A stretch of 64,000 nt of DNA from Bacillota bacterium (lineage in GTDB: Bacteria; Bacillota; Clostridia; Lachnospirales; Lachnospiraceae), in the NCBI GenBank assembly GCA_023421075.1, contig JAEZUM010000043.1, positions 53,002-117,001 on the forward strand, given 5' to 3'. The notes under the pieces were generated by a model. It saw only the letters and a list, made by a program, of their open reading frames with translations. It did no database searches and was not told the origin of the DNA. How positions within the stretch are numbered: the first letter of the stretch is position 1; each line of letters starts with the position of its first letter. A program made the position numbers and the translations under genes. This document shows positions 17,353 to 25,930 of the stretch, piece by piece.

Positions 17353-17432
17353 TGTGCAGGTCTCTGATTTTATCGCGCAAAAAAAGCACCGACCCCGAAG
17401 CTCCTATGTCTTCAAAACCGATACTTTGTTAG

Positions 17433-17505
17433 TGCGTCTCCAGGGGCTCGAACCCTGGACACCCTGATTAAGAGTCAGGTGCTCTACCAACTGAGCTAGA
17501 GACGC
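17433..17505 (-). tRNA. tRNA-Lys (CTT)
   Basis: The minus strand folds into a full cloverleaf: acceptor GCGTCTC pairs with GAGACGC plus discriminator A, D-loop AGTTGGTAGAG, anticodon stem CTGACT/AATCAG with CTT, and T-loop GGTTCGAGCCC. No CCA is encoded. The repeat array lies directly downstream of its 3' end. Confidence 0.95.
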
Positions 17506-17636
17506 TTAAGTGTCATTTGCTTTGTCCTATTTACCGGACGCAAAAGTTATTATATATGGTCTCGATACAAATTGCAAGTGTTTTTTTTATTTTTTTAAAA
17601 AAATATATAATTTAATTCTCTTACTATTTTATAACT

Positions 17637-17671
17637 GGAGGAAAAGCCTTGATTCCTAAGGCTTTTCCTCC
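17637..17671. terminator. Hairpin after trxA
   Basis: A perfect 14-bp stem, GGAGGAAAAGCCTT against AAGGCTTTTCCTCC, with a 7-base loop, 19 bp past the trxA stop. The minus-strand tail is AT-rich without a pure T-run. It lies between trxA and tRNA-Lys, both on the minus strand. Confidence 0.7.
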
Positions 17672-17689
17672 ACACCATACTACTTCATG

Positions 17690-18007
17690 TTATTTATTCG
17701 CGTCAAGCTTGTCCTGAAGTACCTGCTTGGAAACGAGGCCGACAATCTTGTCAACCGCTTCACCATTCTTAAAGATGATTAATGTAGGGATAGACATAAC
17801 GCGGTATTTCTCTGCGGTATCCGGCTCCTGATCTACATTCAGCTTACCAATCTTAAATACACCCTCATATTCGGTAGCAAGCTCCGCTACGATGGGTGCA
17901 ATCATCTTACACGGACCACACCAGTCTGCATAAAAATCTACTAATACAGGAATCTCCGATTCCAAAGCTTCTTTTTGAAAGTTTACATCTGTAAATTGAA
18001 ATGCCAT
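17690..18007 (-). CDS. trxA: Thioredoxin
   Basis: A 105-residue thioredoxin with the WCGPC redox motif at about residues 29-33, DFYADWCGPCKMIAP context, and the cis-Pro in MSIPTLIIFKNG near residue 72. It reduces protein disulfides in the cytoplasm. GGAGG lies just before the ATG. No thioredoxin reductase gene is adjacent. Confidence 0.96.
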   Translation of the reverse strand: MAFQFTDVNFQKEALESEIPVLVDFYADWCGPCKMIAPIVAELATEYEGVFKIGKLNVDQEPDTAEKYRVMSIPTLIIFKNGEAVDKIVGLVSKQVLQDKLDANK

Positions 18008-18168
18008 TGTATTTCCTCCATTCTATTCTTGAACCGGTATTATAACTCTGTCATACCGGGCAAGAATTCATCCTATTGTTGTTTAGTATCTCAATTAACA
18101 CCTTTTTTATGTGATTACAAAATAATATTATCTCAGATGGTATAAAAAGACAAGTGTGAATTCGAGAA

Positions 18169-18312
18169 CTATTTTTTCTTTTTCATCTTCACACTGCTGT
18201 TTAATAGATTGGACACCTCATCCCAGGATTTTTTCATCTTAAGTACTTTCCGGTCGAATTTCGGATTCGTCCCAGTGACCTTAGCAACCTGTGATTTCCA
18301 ATTACTTTTCAT
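18169..18312 (-). CDS. Small basic protein (47 aa), unknown
   Basis: ATG at 18312 opens 47 codons ending in TAG. The product is Lys-rich (KSNWKSQVAKVTGTNPKFDR at the start, KMKKKK at the end) and hydrophilic, with coding-like composition compared with the AT-rich surroundings. Upstream is AGGTC rather than a clean ribosome site. It lies 68 bp past the trmB stop in the same direction. I do not recognise the family, and it could be spurious. Confidence 0.4.
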   Translation of the reverse strand: MKSNWKSQVAKVTGTNPKFDRKVLKMKKSWDEVSNLLNSSVKMKKKK

Positions 18313-18380
18313 AGACCTACGACCTAATCTTTTATTATTATTCTATGATTGTAATATAGGATTAGTCACTGTCTATTCTA

Positions 18381-19019
18381 TTATTTACGATATGCTACCA
18401 TCCGATGGATTGGATTACCCATAGCAGAGAAACGCTCTTCATACTCTGTCATAACATTTCCTACTACATATTCACTGTGATGAAGATCATATGTGACCTC
18501 ACGAAGCTCCCAGCCGGCGATTGCTGCCTCCTCTATGGAGAAGTCAAAAAGCGGTCGGTTGTCAGTCTTAAAGATTACCTCCCCCTTCTTGTTGAGGCAT
18601 TGATTATACTTCGCCAGAAATTCCTTGCTGGTCAGTCTTCGTTTTGCATGACGATCCTTTGGCCAAGGGTCGGAGAAGTTAAGATAGATCCGGTCAACCT
18701 CTTCCTGGTCAAAGATTTCGTTCAGATATTCTGCATCAAATCGTATAAAATATATGTTATTTAATTCGATATCCTTGCTTTTCTCCAATGCCCGTAACAA
18801 TACGCTTGAGTATTTCTCAATACCGATATAATTAATTTGAGGATTCTTCGCTGCCAACTCCATAATGAATTTGCCCTTACCCATTCCAATCTCTATATGC
18901 AAGGGATGATCATTTCCAAACAGGCTCTTCCACTTTCCTTTTTGTTTCTCCGGCTCCTGTATCACGTAATCGTTAGCCGCAACCATCTCTCTTGAGCCTT
19001 TTATATTCCTGAGTCTCAT
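18381..19019 (-). CDS. trmB: tRNA (guanine-46-N7)-methyltransferase
   Basis: A 212-residue SAM-dependent enzyme that methylates G46 in the variable loop of tRNA. Seen: the SAM-binding IEIGMGKGKFIMELA at about residues 41-55 and the family hallmark LNFSDPWPKDRHAKRRL near residue 113, followed by KTDNRPLFDFS. AGGAGG precedes the ATG. Length is normal for the family. Confidence 0.95.
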   Translation of the reverse strand: MRLRNIKGSREMVAANDYVIQEPEKQKGKWKSLFGNDHPLHIEIGMGKGKFIMELAAKNPQINYIGIEKYSSVLLRALEKSKDIELNNIYFIRFDAEYLNEIFDQEEVDRIYLNFSDPWPKDRHAKRRLTSKEFLAKYNQCLNKKGEVIFKTDNRPLFDFSIEEAAIAGWELREVTYDLHHSEYVVGNVMTEYEERFSAMGNPIHRMVAYRK

Positions 19020-19303
19020 AATAACCTCCTATTTTATGCCTGTTCCTATTATAAAATCAATCCGCCAATCCGTCAATTAGTCCTTTATCATGTAGTTCAA
19101 AGATCATTCCCTATTAAATATTCATTACTGCTCAAATCCAACTAATTTTTATGATCTCGATAAAGTATTTCCAAATCGTAGTCGTATCCTCAACTTTTGA
19201 TAATTTATGAACTTTTCCTTTCCTTGTCTAAAAATCATTTCTTTTCCACATTCTATATAGTATACTAAAGGGGATGTAACACAAACTGAGAGGAGTATAC
19301 CAA

Positions 19304-19921
19304 ATGAAGGTAATTGCAATTAATGGAAGTCCAAAGCCGAAGGGCAATACTTATATAGCACTGAAGACCGTGTGCGATGAATTAGAGAAGCAGGGAATTG
19401 AAACAGAAATCCTTCATGTAGGAAATATGGATATTAAAGGTTGCATCGGTTGTGGCCGCTGCAGTGAAGGACACTGTGTCTTCTCAGAGGAGCCGCTGCG
19501 TGAGATTGTTGATAAAGTACACGCTGCAGATGGTCTTCTATTAGGGAGCCCGGTCTATTATGCCAGTATCGCGGGTACGATGAAGAGCTTCTTGGATCGC
19601 CTGTTCTACCCGAACCGTGGCAGATTGCGTCTCAAGGTCGGTGCTTCCATCGCTGTTCCTCGTCGTTCCGGCGGTGTAACAACCTTTGACCAGCTCAATA
19701 ACTATTTCCTGATCTCGGAAATGATGATCACACCCTCCTATTACTGGAATGTCATTCATGGCAGCGCACCGGGAGAAATCACCCAGGATGGCGAGGGGAT
19801 GAGTGTTCTTAAGAATCTTGCAAATAATATGGCTTGGATGTTAAAAATCAAGGAATATAGCAAGGCAGCACATCCGGTACCGGAGCAGACACCACGAGAA
19901 TGGACGAATTTTATAAGATAA
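19304..19921 (+). CDS. Flavodoxin-fold NAD(P)H/FMN reductase, iron-sulfur flavoprotein-like
   Basis: A 205-residue protein. INGSPKPKGNT at residues 5-15 is the FMN phosphate loop of the NADPH-dependent FMN reductase family. CIGCGRCSEGHC near residue 47 resembles the compact Cys cluster of iron-sulfur flavoproteins, which transfer electrons between ferredoxin and other acceptors. GSPVYYASIAGTMKSFLDR is typical too. AGAGGAG precedes the ATG. The tail after residue 185 is Pro-rich and lacks further Cys. Confidence 0.85.
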   Translation: MKVIAINGSPKPKGNTYIALKTVCDELEKQGIETEILHVGNMDIKGCIGCGRCSEGHCVFSEEPLREIVDKVHAADGLLLGSPVYYASIAGTMKSFLDRLFYPNRGRLRLKVGASIAVPRRSGGVTTFDQLNNYFLISEMMITPSYYWNVIHGSAPGEITQDGEGMSVLKNLANNMAWMLKIKEYSKAAHPVPEQTPREWTNFIR

Positions 19922-19992
19922 ATTTCACATTTATTCCCCGTTTTGCTGTTTACAACAGAATATCTCTTATAGTACAATTGTATAGATTGAAA

Positions 19993-20027
19993 TAGCCATT
20001 CTTAACAAAACAGGTTAAGGATGGCTA
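19993..20027. terminator. Hairpin after the flavoprotein gene
   Basis: A 14-bp stem (TAGCCATTCTTAAC against GTTAAGGATGGCTA, one G-T pair) with a 7-base loop, 72 bp past the stop. The tail is TAAAAT, so terminator function is plausible but not textbook. Confidence 0.5.
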
Positions 20028-20145
20028 TAAAATACCAGATCACCGTGAAAGACCCATCAATCATTGACTGCAATTTTAAGTTTAGCATAACCGCTTTATG
20101 CCACGCATCAAAGCGAAAGGTTCTAAGAAAGGCTTGGTTATTATT

Positions 20146-21561
20146 ATGAAACGAAAATTCATTGCTTTTTTAAGCATTTTTATTATATTCTTATCCCCAC
20201 TCTTTACCGCGGTACCCGCCGGCGCCACTACCACAGAAGGCACTGAAATCTGGCCGGATGGACCAAATGTATTTGCAGAATCGGCGATCGTCATGGAGGC
20301 CTCAACCGGTCTGATTCTGTATGAGAAGAATATCAATGAAGTTCATTACCCGGCAAGTATTACTAAGATTATGACTGCTTTACTGGCTATTGAGAATTCG
20401 AATATGGGTGAAGTAGTAACCTTTTCGAAGAAAGCCGTTTTTGATGTTGATTTAGACAGTAGCCGAATCGGTATCGATGTCGGTGAGCAGCTTACAATGC
20501 AGCAAAGCCTGTATGGTATTTTATTGGAATCCGCCAACGAAGTCTCTTATGCAGTAGCGGAGCATGTTGCAGGAAGTGCGGACGAGTTTGCCAAGATGAT
20601 GACTGAGCGCGCCAAAAGCCTTGGTTGTCTCAATACTAATTTTGTGAATCCTCATGGTCTTCATGATGAGAACCATTATACCTCTTGCTATGATATGGCC
20701 TTAATCACCAGAGAGGCAATGAAAAATGATACCTTTCGCAAGATATTCTCTACTCGTACTTACCAGATTCCACCGACCAATATTCAGTCAGAGACAAGGT
20801 ATTTGAGAAACCATCATCGCTTCATCCTAGGACAGAATTATCGATATGACGATTGTATTGGCGGCAAGACCGGATATACCTCAAATTCTAAGTTCACTCT
20901 GGTTTCGGTTGCAAAACGCGGAGATTTGGAGCTTATCTGTGTCATTATGAAGGATGACAGCAATGAGCATCAGTATACGGATACACAGAAATTATTTGAT
21001 TATGCCTTTGATAATTTCTCAATTTATCCCATTGCAGATCTGGAATCCTCACAGACCTTGGCGGAATCGCCGATGTTTAACCGTTATAACCCTTTATTAA
21101 GCAAGATTTCTTCCCCCATCACAACCGATGAGAAGGGATACCTTGTATTACCGAACAGTGCTTCCTTTCAGGACGCCAAGAAGGAGGTAACTTTTTACCC
21201 CGCCTCCAAACAGACTACAACACCGCAAAACAACACAATCGTAGGCAAAATTTCATATACGTACAACGGAAAGTATGTAGGTGGAGCTGATATCCTTTTC
21301 CACAATGATCAGCCCCTTCAATTAAAGCATACCGAAACAGAAAAAAATAATCCCACCTCCGCTCCTCTGGAATCTTCACCAGCGAAGGCGGATAAGAACC
21401 TTCGTCCTGTGATTTTGGGCGGTATTGTAGGATTATTTGTATTAATTATTATTCTTTATTTTGTATTGGTAGAGGCTCCTCGTTTAAAACGGAGAAATGC
21501 CTATTACAAAAAGCGTGCAAAGCGTAAATCCTTTAAGGATGACGATTTTCTAGATCTATAA
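20146..21561 (+). CDS. dacF: D-alanyl-D-alanine carboxypeptidase (DacF-like penicillin-binding protein)
   Basis: A 471-residue secreted peptidase that trims D-Ala from peptidoglycan stem peptides. I use the ATG at 20146, where a signal peptide starts (MKRKFIAFLSIFIIFLSPLF, cleavage near AGA); 16 more codons upstream would spoil it. Catalytic motifs: SITK at about residue 71, SAN near 129 and KTG near 241. A membrane anchor (VILGGIVGLFVLIIILYFVL) near the C-terminus is followed by a basic tail, which differs from amphipathic-helix anchored DacA. Its stop codon abuts the stop of the convergent next gene with no bases between. Confidence 0.92.
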   Translation: MKRKFIAFLSIFIIFLSPLFTAVPAGATTTEGTEIWPDGPNVFAESAIVMEASTGLILYEKNINEVHYPASITKIMTALLAIENSNMGEVVTFSKKAVFDVDLDSSRIGIDVGEQLTMQQSLYGILLESANEVSYAVAEHVAGSADEFAKMMTERAKSLGCLNTNFVNPHGLHDENHYTSCYDMALITREAMKNDTFRKIFSTRTYQIPPTNIQSETRYLRNHHRFILGQNYRYDDCIGGKTGYTSNSKFTLVSVAKRGDLELICVIMKDDSNEHQYTDTQKLFDYAFDNFSIYPIADLESSQTLAESPMFNRYNPLLSKISSPITTDEKGYLVLPNSASFQDAKKEVTFYPASKQTTTPQNNTIVGKISYTYNGKYVGGADILFHNDQPLQLKHTETEKNNPTSAPLESSPAKADKNLRPVILGGIVGLFVLIIILYFVLVEAPRLKRRNAYYKKRAKRKSFKDDDFLDL

Positions 21562-22791
21562 TTACTGACCAAAGGATGCGAATAGGGCTGCAATCTCATC
21601 TGCTGACAAGGCTTTATTCGGATCATCGTATAAAGGCTTAATCTCTGGTTTCTCGGACTCAATCTCATCTGCAACCGGTTCACTAACTACTTCAACTACC
21701 TCGGTCATTATCTCCTCTTCTACGGTGGGGATAATATCCGGGGTATTTTCAACGGGAAGCTCCTCTTCCCCTAAGCCTCCGATTAGTTTATTCAACTCAT
21801 CATCAATATTACCCCAGGTGTCCTCCAAAGCAGGTGCATCCGCTATGACTGTGTCATTATTCCAGGTGTTGTCCGTAGAAGGTTCTTGCTCATTACCTAA
21901 CTGCCAATCTGCGACCCTTAATTCCACAGACTCAGAACTGTTCCATTCAGGAATTGGCTCCTCCTCAACCGCTTCGGTGCTCCAATCTGTATGAATGCTC
22001 TGCTCCGTTATATTATTCCAGCTGTTATCTATCTCCTCAATGATCGGATCGGTTTCACCACTCCAGCCGCTTAATTTATCATCAAGCTCTACTTCTGCTT
22101 CTACATCCCATCCTGTTTCTGTTAGATTCTCTACCTTTGCTTCTGTCTTCCAATTATTTTCAACGGAAGGATTGCCAACATTGGGTGCCTGAACCGTAAT
22201 ATTCATATTCTGAAGTTCATTCTGTATAATCTGAGTACTAAGTTCTAGCTGATGCATTAGCTTATTCATTAGCTCAATGGTCTCGGCCTGATTTCCAGTC
22301 TCAGTAATCGATTTGATTAGCTGCTTCGTATTTTCCTTATTATAATTAATCTGGAGACTTAGGGCATTCTTCTGTCCTTCCAATGACTTCTTCTGCAACT
22401 CCAAAAGCTTTTGAAGGGTCTTGGTATTATTTCCTTCCAAAGCTTCCATTCTATCAATTAATTCCTCTAGCTGCTCGGATAAGGTAACTGTATTTTTCTT
22501 TGTTGCGGTATAGGTTGCCTTCTGAAGATTCTGAATTTCACTAAAACGTTCATTCCAACGCTGTGTTTCCTCATGATACATCTGATCAATGTAATTCCTG
22601 ATTTCTTTACCGCCTTCCGACAGCTTACTGCGAATGGAATCCAGGCAGAGGTATCCTGTTATCAGTACAACGACACCAAGGGCGATAACACTGAATAAAT
22701 TATCTGCTCCCGCCTGTATAAAATATGCCTCTGCCATTACAGAGCCAAGAAAGCATAAACTAAAAAATACCGTATTTAATCTCTTCTTCAT
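21562..22791 (-). CDS. Membrane-anchored coiled-coil protein with Trp-repeat tail and FliM-like C-terminal motif
   Basis: A 409-residue protein I cannot assign to a family. Residues 8-50 form two hydrophobic segments. Residues 55-200 are a Gln/Glu/Leu-rich coiled coil. Residues 214-326 carry nine Trp at intervals of 12-16 residues in an acidic, disordered background (NNW, TGW, SGW, NSW, TDW, PEW, ADW, NTW, DTW). The protein ends in KALSADEIAALFASFGQ, which resembles the LSQxEIDALL start of FliM/FliN, where that helix binds CheY-P or partners. No flagellar or chemotaxis gene is in this window. It may be a cell-surface or signalling scaffold; function unknown. Confidence 0.7.
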   Translation of the reverse strand: MKKRLNTVFFSLCFLGSVMAEAYFIQAGADNLFSVIALGVVVLITGYLCLDSIRSKLSEGGKEIRNYIDQMYHEETQRWNERFSEIQNLQKATYTATKKNTVTLSEQLEELIDRMEALEGNNTKTLQKLLELQKKSLEGQKNALSLQINYNKENTKQLIKSITETGNQAETIELMNKLMHQLELSTQIIQNELQNMNITVQAPNVGNPSVENNWKTEAKVENLTETGWDVEAEVELDDKLSGWSGETDPIIEEIDNSWNNITEQSIHTDWSTEAVEEEPIPEWNSSESVELRVADWQLGNEQEPSTDNTWNNDTVIADAPALEDTWGNIDDELNKLIGGLGEEELPVENTPDIIPTVEEEIMTEVVEVVSEPVADEIESEKPEIKPLYDDPNKALSADEIAALFASFGQ

Positions 22792-22988
22792 ACCAGATCT
22801 GCCCCTATCCTCGCATTATCAGCGATTTCATTTGTATTTTTCGACGATTATCGCATTTTATTATATATCGACATCTTGTCTTAAAAAGTTTACGTCTAGG
22901 ACTAAAGTTTTATATTACACCTTTTATCACTACAGATAAACGAACCGCTTGATATTCTTTGACGACTTGCCAGGTACTCCGCGAGCTC

Positions 22989-23014
22989 AAAAAGAGCCCG
23001 ACATGGTCGAGCCC
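22989..23014 (-). terminator. Terminator after the phoR-like gene
   Basis: On the minus strand GGGCTCGAC pairs with GTCGGGCTC around CAT, followed by TTTTTG. It lies 37 bp past the kinase stop. Confidence 0.6.
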
Positions 23015-23050
23015 GATGTATCGCAGGAGGCTACTAGTCTCTCTGCTTGA

Positions 23051-24478
23051 TTATTTAATAATTTCTTTCTGTTCGACAAGCTGCTCCGAGTGCTTTGGAA
23101 GACGTACAGTGAATTTAGTACCTTCACCTACTTTACTCTGCACCTCGATGGAACCATTATAGTAATTCACAATATGCTTTACAATCGATAGTCCGAGACC
23201 AGTTCCGCCTACTTTTTTGCTACGTCCCTTATCCACACGATAAAAGCGTTCAAAAATTCTTACCTTTGCATCCTCCGGTATTCCGACTCCGGTATCCTCG
23301 ACGGTGATAATAATCTCATTTTGCTCTGCCGTCACCGTCACCCACACCTTTCCGCCCGGCTTATTATACTTGATTGCATTGGTTATCAGATTATTGAAAA
23401 GCTCCCGAAGCTGTTGTGTGTTGGCGTACATCATCAACGGTCTGCAATTGGTGGTAACGGTGACCTGATATTCCGTTGCAAGTGGCTCGAGGGAAGTACA
23501 AACTTCTTTTACCAGAGGCGCCATACGCACCTCGGATAAGGTAACCTCTGCCTCCTTCGTCTCAAGTCTTGAAATCATTAGAATATCATTGATGAGACTA
23601 GTCATATTAATGGTTTCCTTCTTAATTCTTGCAAGAAAGTCCCTTTTCATATTCTCATCTGCAATAATATTATTCTCCAACAGCTCAAGATAACCACGTA
23701 CTGAAGTAAGTGGTGTTTTCAACTCATGTGATGCATTCGAGAAGAATTCCTGGCGAACCATTCGTTCAAATTCGATCCGGTCCATCGATTCCTTCACCGA
23801 ACGAGACATTTTCATCGTTGTGTCTGCTATGACATTCATCTCATCAAACTCATAGTTCTTAAAATGAAAATCCGGATTATCCTGGGATAGCTTATTTAAC
23901 TCTTCCGCTATCTCATTCAGAGGCTTTGTTACCGATCCGGCAAAACGGTTGGCAATAAAAACAGAAACGATCAGTGAGATTCCGATACTGATAAATACCG
24001 CCGGAATTAATAAGCCGGCATACTGTTCAACCCCGGAGAAGGGAATCGCCATACGAATAATATAATGATCGTTTTCACTAATGCTGGCGACATAGAGCAT
24101 GGGTAGCTTTAAGGTCTCTGATTTCCTTGTTGCGAAGCCAAGACCACTAGCAATAGCTTCCTTTACTTCCTCTCTGTCACTGTGATTTTCCATGGTAGCA
24201 CTGTCTTCTATCTCACTGTCGGCAATCACCTTACCATCCAGTGCAATTACCGTGAATCTGGTTCGTTCATTGCCCTCAATCAGCTTTAGCTCATCCATCT
24301 GTGATTTTAAATCACTGTCATAATCTAAGCTATGATCCGTTATCTTCACCGTATAGAGCATATTTTCCTCCGTCCGGTCAAGTATAATTCTACTGATTGC
24401 CGCACTAAAAATGCTGCCGCATAAAATAAGCGCCAGTAATACAATCAATATGAATCTCTGAAAAATAGCTCTTTTCAC
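23051..24478 (-). CDS. phoR: Sensor histidine kinase, PhoR-like
   Basis: A 475-residue membrane kinase. Two membrane segments (about residues 9-27 and 150-172) enclose a sensor loop, followed by HAMP, the phospho-acceptor helix SNASHELKTPLTSVRGYLEL, and an ATPase domain with NLITNAIKYNK, EDTGVGIPEDAK and GGTGLGLSIV. The start is GTG at 24478, four bases after GGAGGG. It follows the response regulator gene by 19 bp, and the pair precedes phoU-pst in reverse order on the same strand, so phosphate sensing is the natural assignment. Confidence 0.88.
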   Translation of the reverse strand: MKRAIFQRFILIVLLALILCGSIFSAAISRIILDRTEENMLYTVKITDHSLDYDSDLKSQMDELKLIEGNERTRFTVIALDGKVIADSEIEDSATMENHSDREEVKEAIASGLGFATRKSETLKLPMLYVASISENDHYIIRMAIPFSGVEQYAGLLIPAVFISIGISLIVSVFIANRFAGSVTKPLNEIAEELNKLSQDNPDFHFKNYEFDEMNVIADTTMKMSRSVKESMDRIEFERMVRQEFFSNASHELKTPLTSVRGYLELLENNIIADENMKRDFLARIKKETINMTSLINDILMISRLETKEAEVTLSEVRMAPLVKEVCTSLEPLATEYQVTVTTNCRPLMMYANTQQLRELFNNLITNAIKYNKPGGKVWVTVTAEQNEIIITVEDTGVGIPEDAKVRIFERFYRVDKGRSKKVGGTGLGLSIVKHIVNYYNGSIEVQSKVGEGTKFTVRLPKHSEQLVEQKEIIK

Positions 24479-24497
24479 ATTCCCTCCAAAGGTCTAA

Positions 24498-25178
24498 CTA
24501 TGATTTTGAGAAGCGATAACCGACACTTCGAACCGTCTTAATATGCTCTACACCGATGGTTCCAAGCTTTTGACGTAAGGTACGAATATGAATATCCAAG
24601 GTCCTTGATTCTCCGTCATATTCATAACCCCAGATTTGATTTAGAAGCTCATCACGACTGACTACTCTTACATCATGTTCAATCAGATACATTAACAATT
24701 CGTATTCCTTATAGGTAAGCTCAACCGGAACTCCATTGTTGGTTACCTCTCTTGTCTGAGGGTTTATTTTAAGTGAATCAATAATTATAACATCACTTAC
24801 ATCCTCATTCTTTGATCTGCGAAGCAAGGAACGAATTCTTGCCGCAAGCTCCAAGACCCCAAAGGGCTTCGTGATATAATCATCCGCTCCTACATCAAGT
24901 CCCATAACCTTATCCAGCTCCTTATCCTTGGCCGTGAGGCAGATAACGGGTATGTTTTTAAGGTGAATATCCTGTCTCAGCATGCGGATAGCAGATAGAC
25001 CATCCATTCCCGGCAGCATCAGATCAAATATAGCAAGATCCGGATGCTCCTCTTTCATATCAAGCAATGCCGGTTCAGCCGACTCATAGGCTTTGATGGT
25101 ATATCCAAAGCCCTCAAGAGCAATTTTTAGCAGCTCTCTAATATTCTCATCGTCTTCGATTACATAGATTCGTTCCAT
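24498..25178 (-). CDS. phoP: Response regulator, PhoP/PhoB-like (OmpR family)
   Basis: A 226-residue regulator, started at the ATG at 25178 behind GGAG; the ATG four codons upstream overlaps the ribosome site. Receiver domain: acidic pocket VIEDDEN, phospho-Asp in LAIFDLMLPGMDG, and the Lys in LTAKDKE. The C-terminal winged helix (ELTYKEYELLMYL, SRTLDIHIRTLRQKLG, VRSVGYRF) is OmpR-type. It is the partner of the PhoR-like kinase and very likely acts on the Pho-box-like sequence upstream of pstS. Confidence 0.9.
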   Translation of the reverse strand: MERIYVIEDDENIRELLKIALEGFGYTIKAYESAEPALLDMKEEHPDLAIFDLMLPGMDGLSAIRMLRQDIHLKNIPVICLTAKDKELDKVMGLDVGADDYITKPFGVLELAARIRSLLRRSKNEDVSDVIIIDSLKINPQTREVTNNGVPVELTYKEYELLMYLIEHDVRVVSRDELLNQIWGYEYDGESRTLDIHIRTLRQKLGTIGVEHIKTVRSVGYRFSKS

Positions 25179-25206
25179 AATAATCTCCATTCTGTTGATA
25201 CCTAAC

Positions 25207-25869
25207 TTATAGTAGCCTTACGTTATTAACAGAGCCTGTCTCATGGAATTCTGTCCATTCACAGATGTTTACCGCATGATCCCCGATACGTTCAAAATAT
25301 TTTGCAATCATAAGAATATCAACACATTGATCAACATGCTCAGAGGATGCACGAAGTAAGGTTGCTACTTCAGCCTTCACCTTGTCAAACAGATCGTCTA
25401 CGATATCATCCCGTTTGATAATCTCTCTTGCTTCCTCAACATCTACCTTCGTAAATGCCTGCACCGCATCATGTACCATTTCTTTTGCTACTTTCCCCAT
25501 CTCCGGAATATGCTTAACCAGATCATATACCGGATCACGCTTCTCACGTATAATCAATTCTGCGATATCTGCTGCATGATCTCCGATACGCTCCATATCC
25601 GTAACAACCTTAAGCGCCGTAGTAACGATTCGTAAGTCCCTGGCCACCGGCTGCTGTTTCAGAATCAGGGATAAGCATCTTGCCTCTATGGTCTTTTCGA
25701 TGTCATTTACATTTCTGTCTTCTTGTATAATTTCATTTGCCAATGATTCATTCTGTCCTTCAAAGGCAACTAAGGTTTTTTCAATCGCTACTTCAATCAG
25801 ATGTCCCATTTCTACAAGGTTTTCTTTTAATAATTGAAGCTCATGTTCAAAGCTAAGTCGAGCGGTCAT
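25207..25869 (-). CDS. phoU: Phosphate transport system regulator PhoU
   Basis: A 220-residue all-helical protein with two copies of the PhoU metal-binding motif, DMERIGDHAADIAE and KYFERIGDHAVNICEW. PhoU links the Pst transporter to the PhoR kinase and turns the regulon off when phosphate is plentiful. It lies between pstB and the two-component genes in one co-directional block, 61 bp after pstB. AAGGAGG precedes the ATG. Confidence 0.95.
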   Translation of the reverse strand: MTARLSFEHELQLLKENLVEMGHLIEVAIEKTLVAFEGQNESLANEIIQEDRNVNDIEKTIEARCLSLILKQQPVARDLRIVTTALKVVTDMERIGDHAADIAELIIREKRDPVYDLVKHIPEMGKVAKEMVHDAVQAFTKVDVEEAREIIKRDDIVDDLFDKVKAEVATLLRASSEHVDQCVDILMIAKYFERIGDHAVNICEWTEFHETGSVNNVRLL

Positions 25870-25930
25870 AATAAATCCTCCTTATAAACATAATTATAGT
25901 TGATGCGGTTTCTCCTGTCAAATCATGGTA

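Noticed and set aside
17045..17389. Repetitive 114-residue minus-strand reading frame
   Set aside because: It is a translation of the 72-bp repeat and palindrome, with no ribosome site or homologue pattern; both strands are open because the repeat lacks stops.
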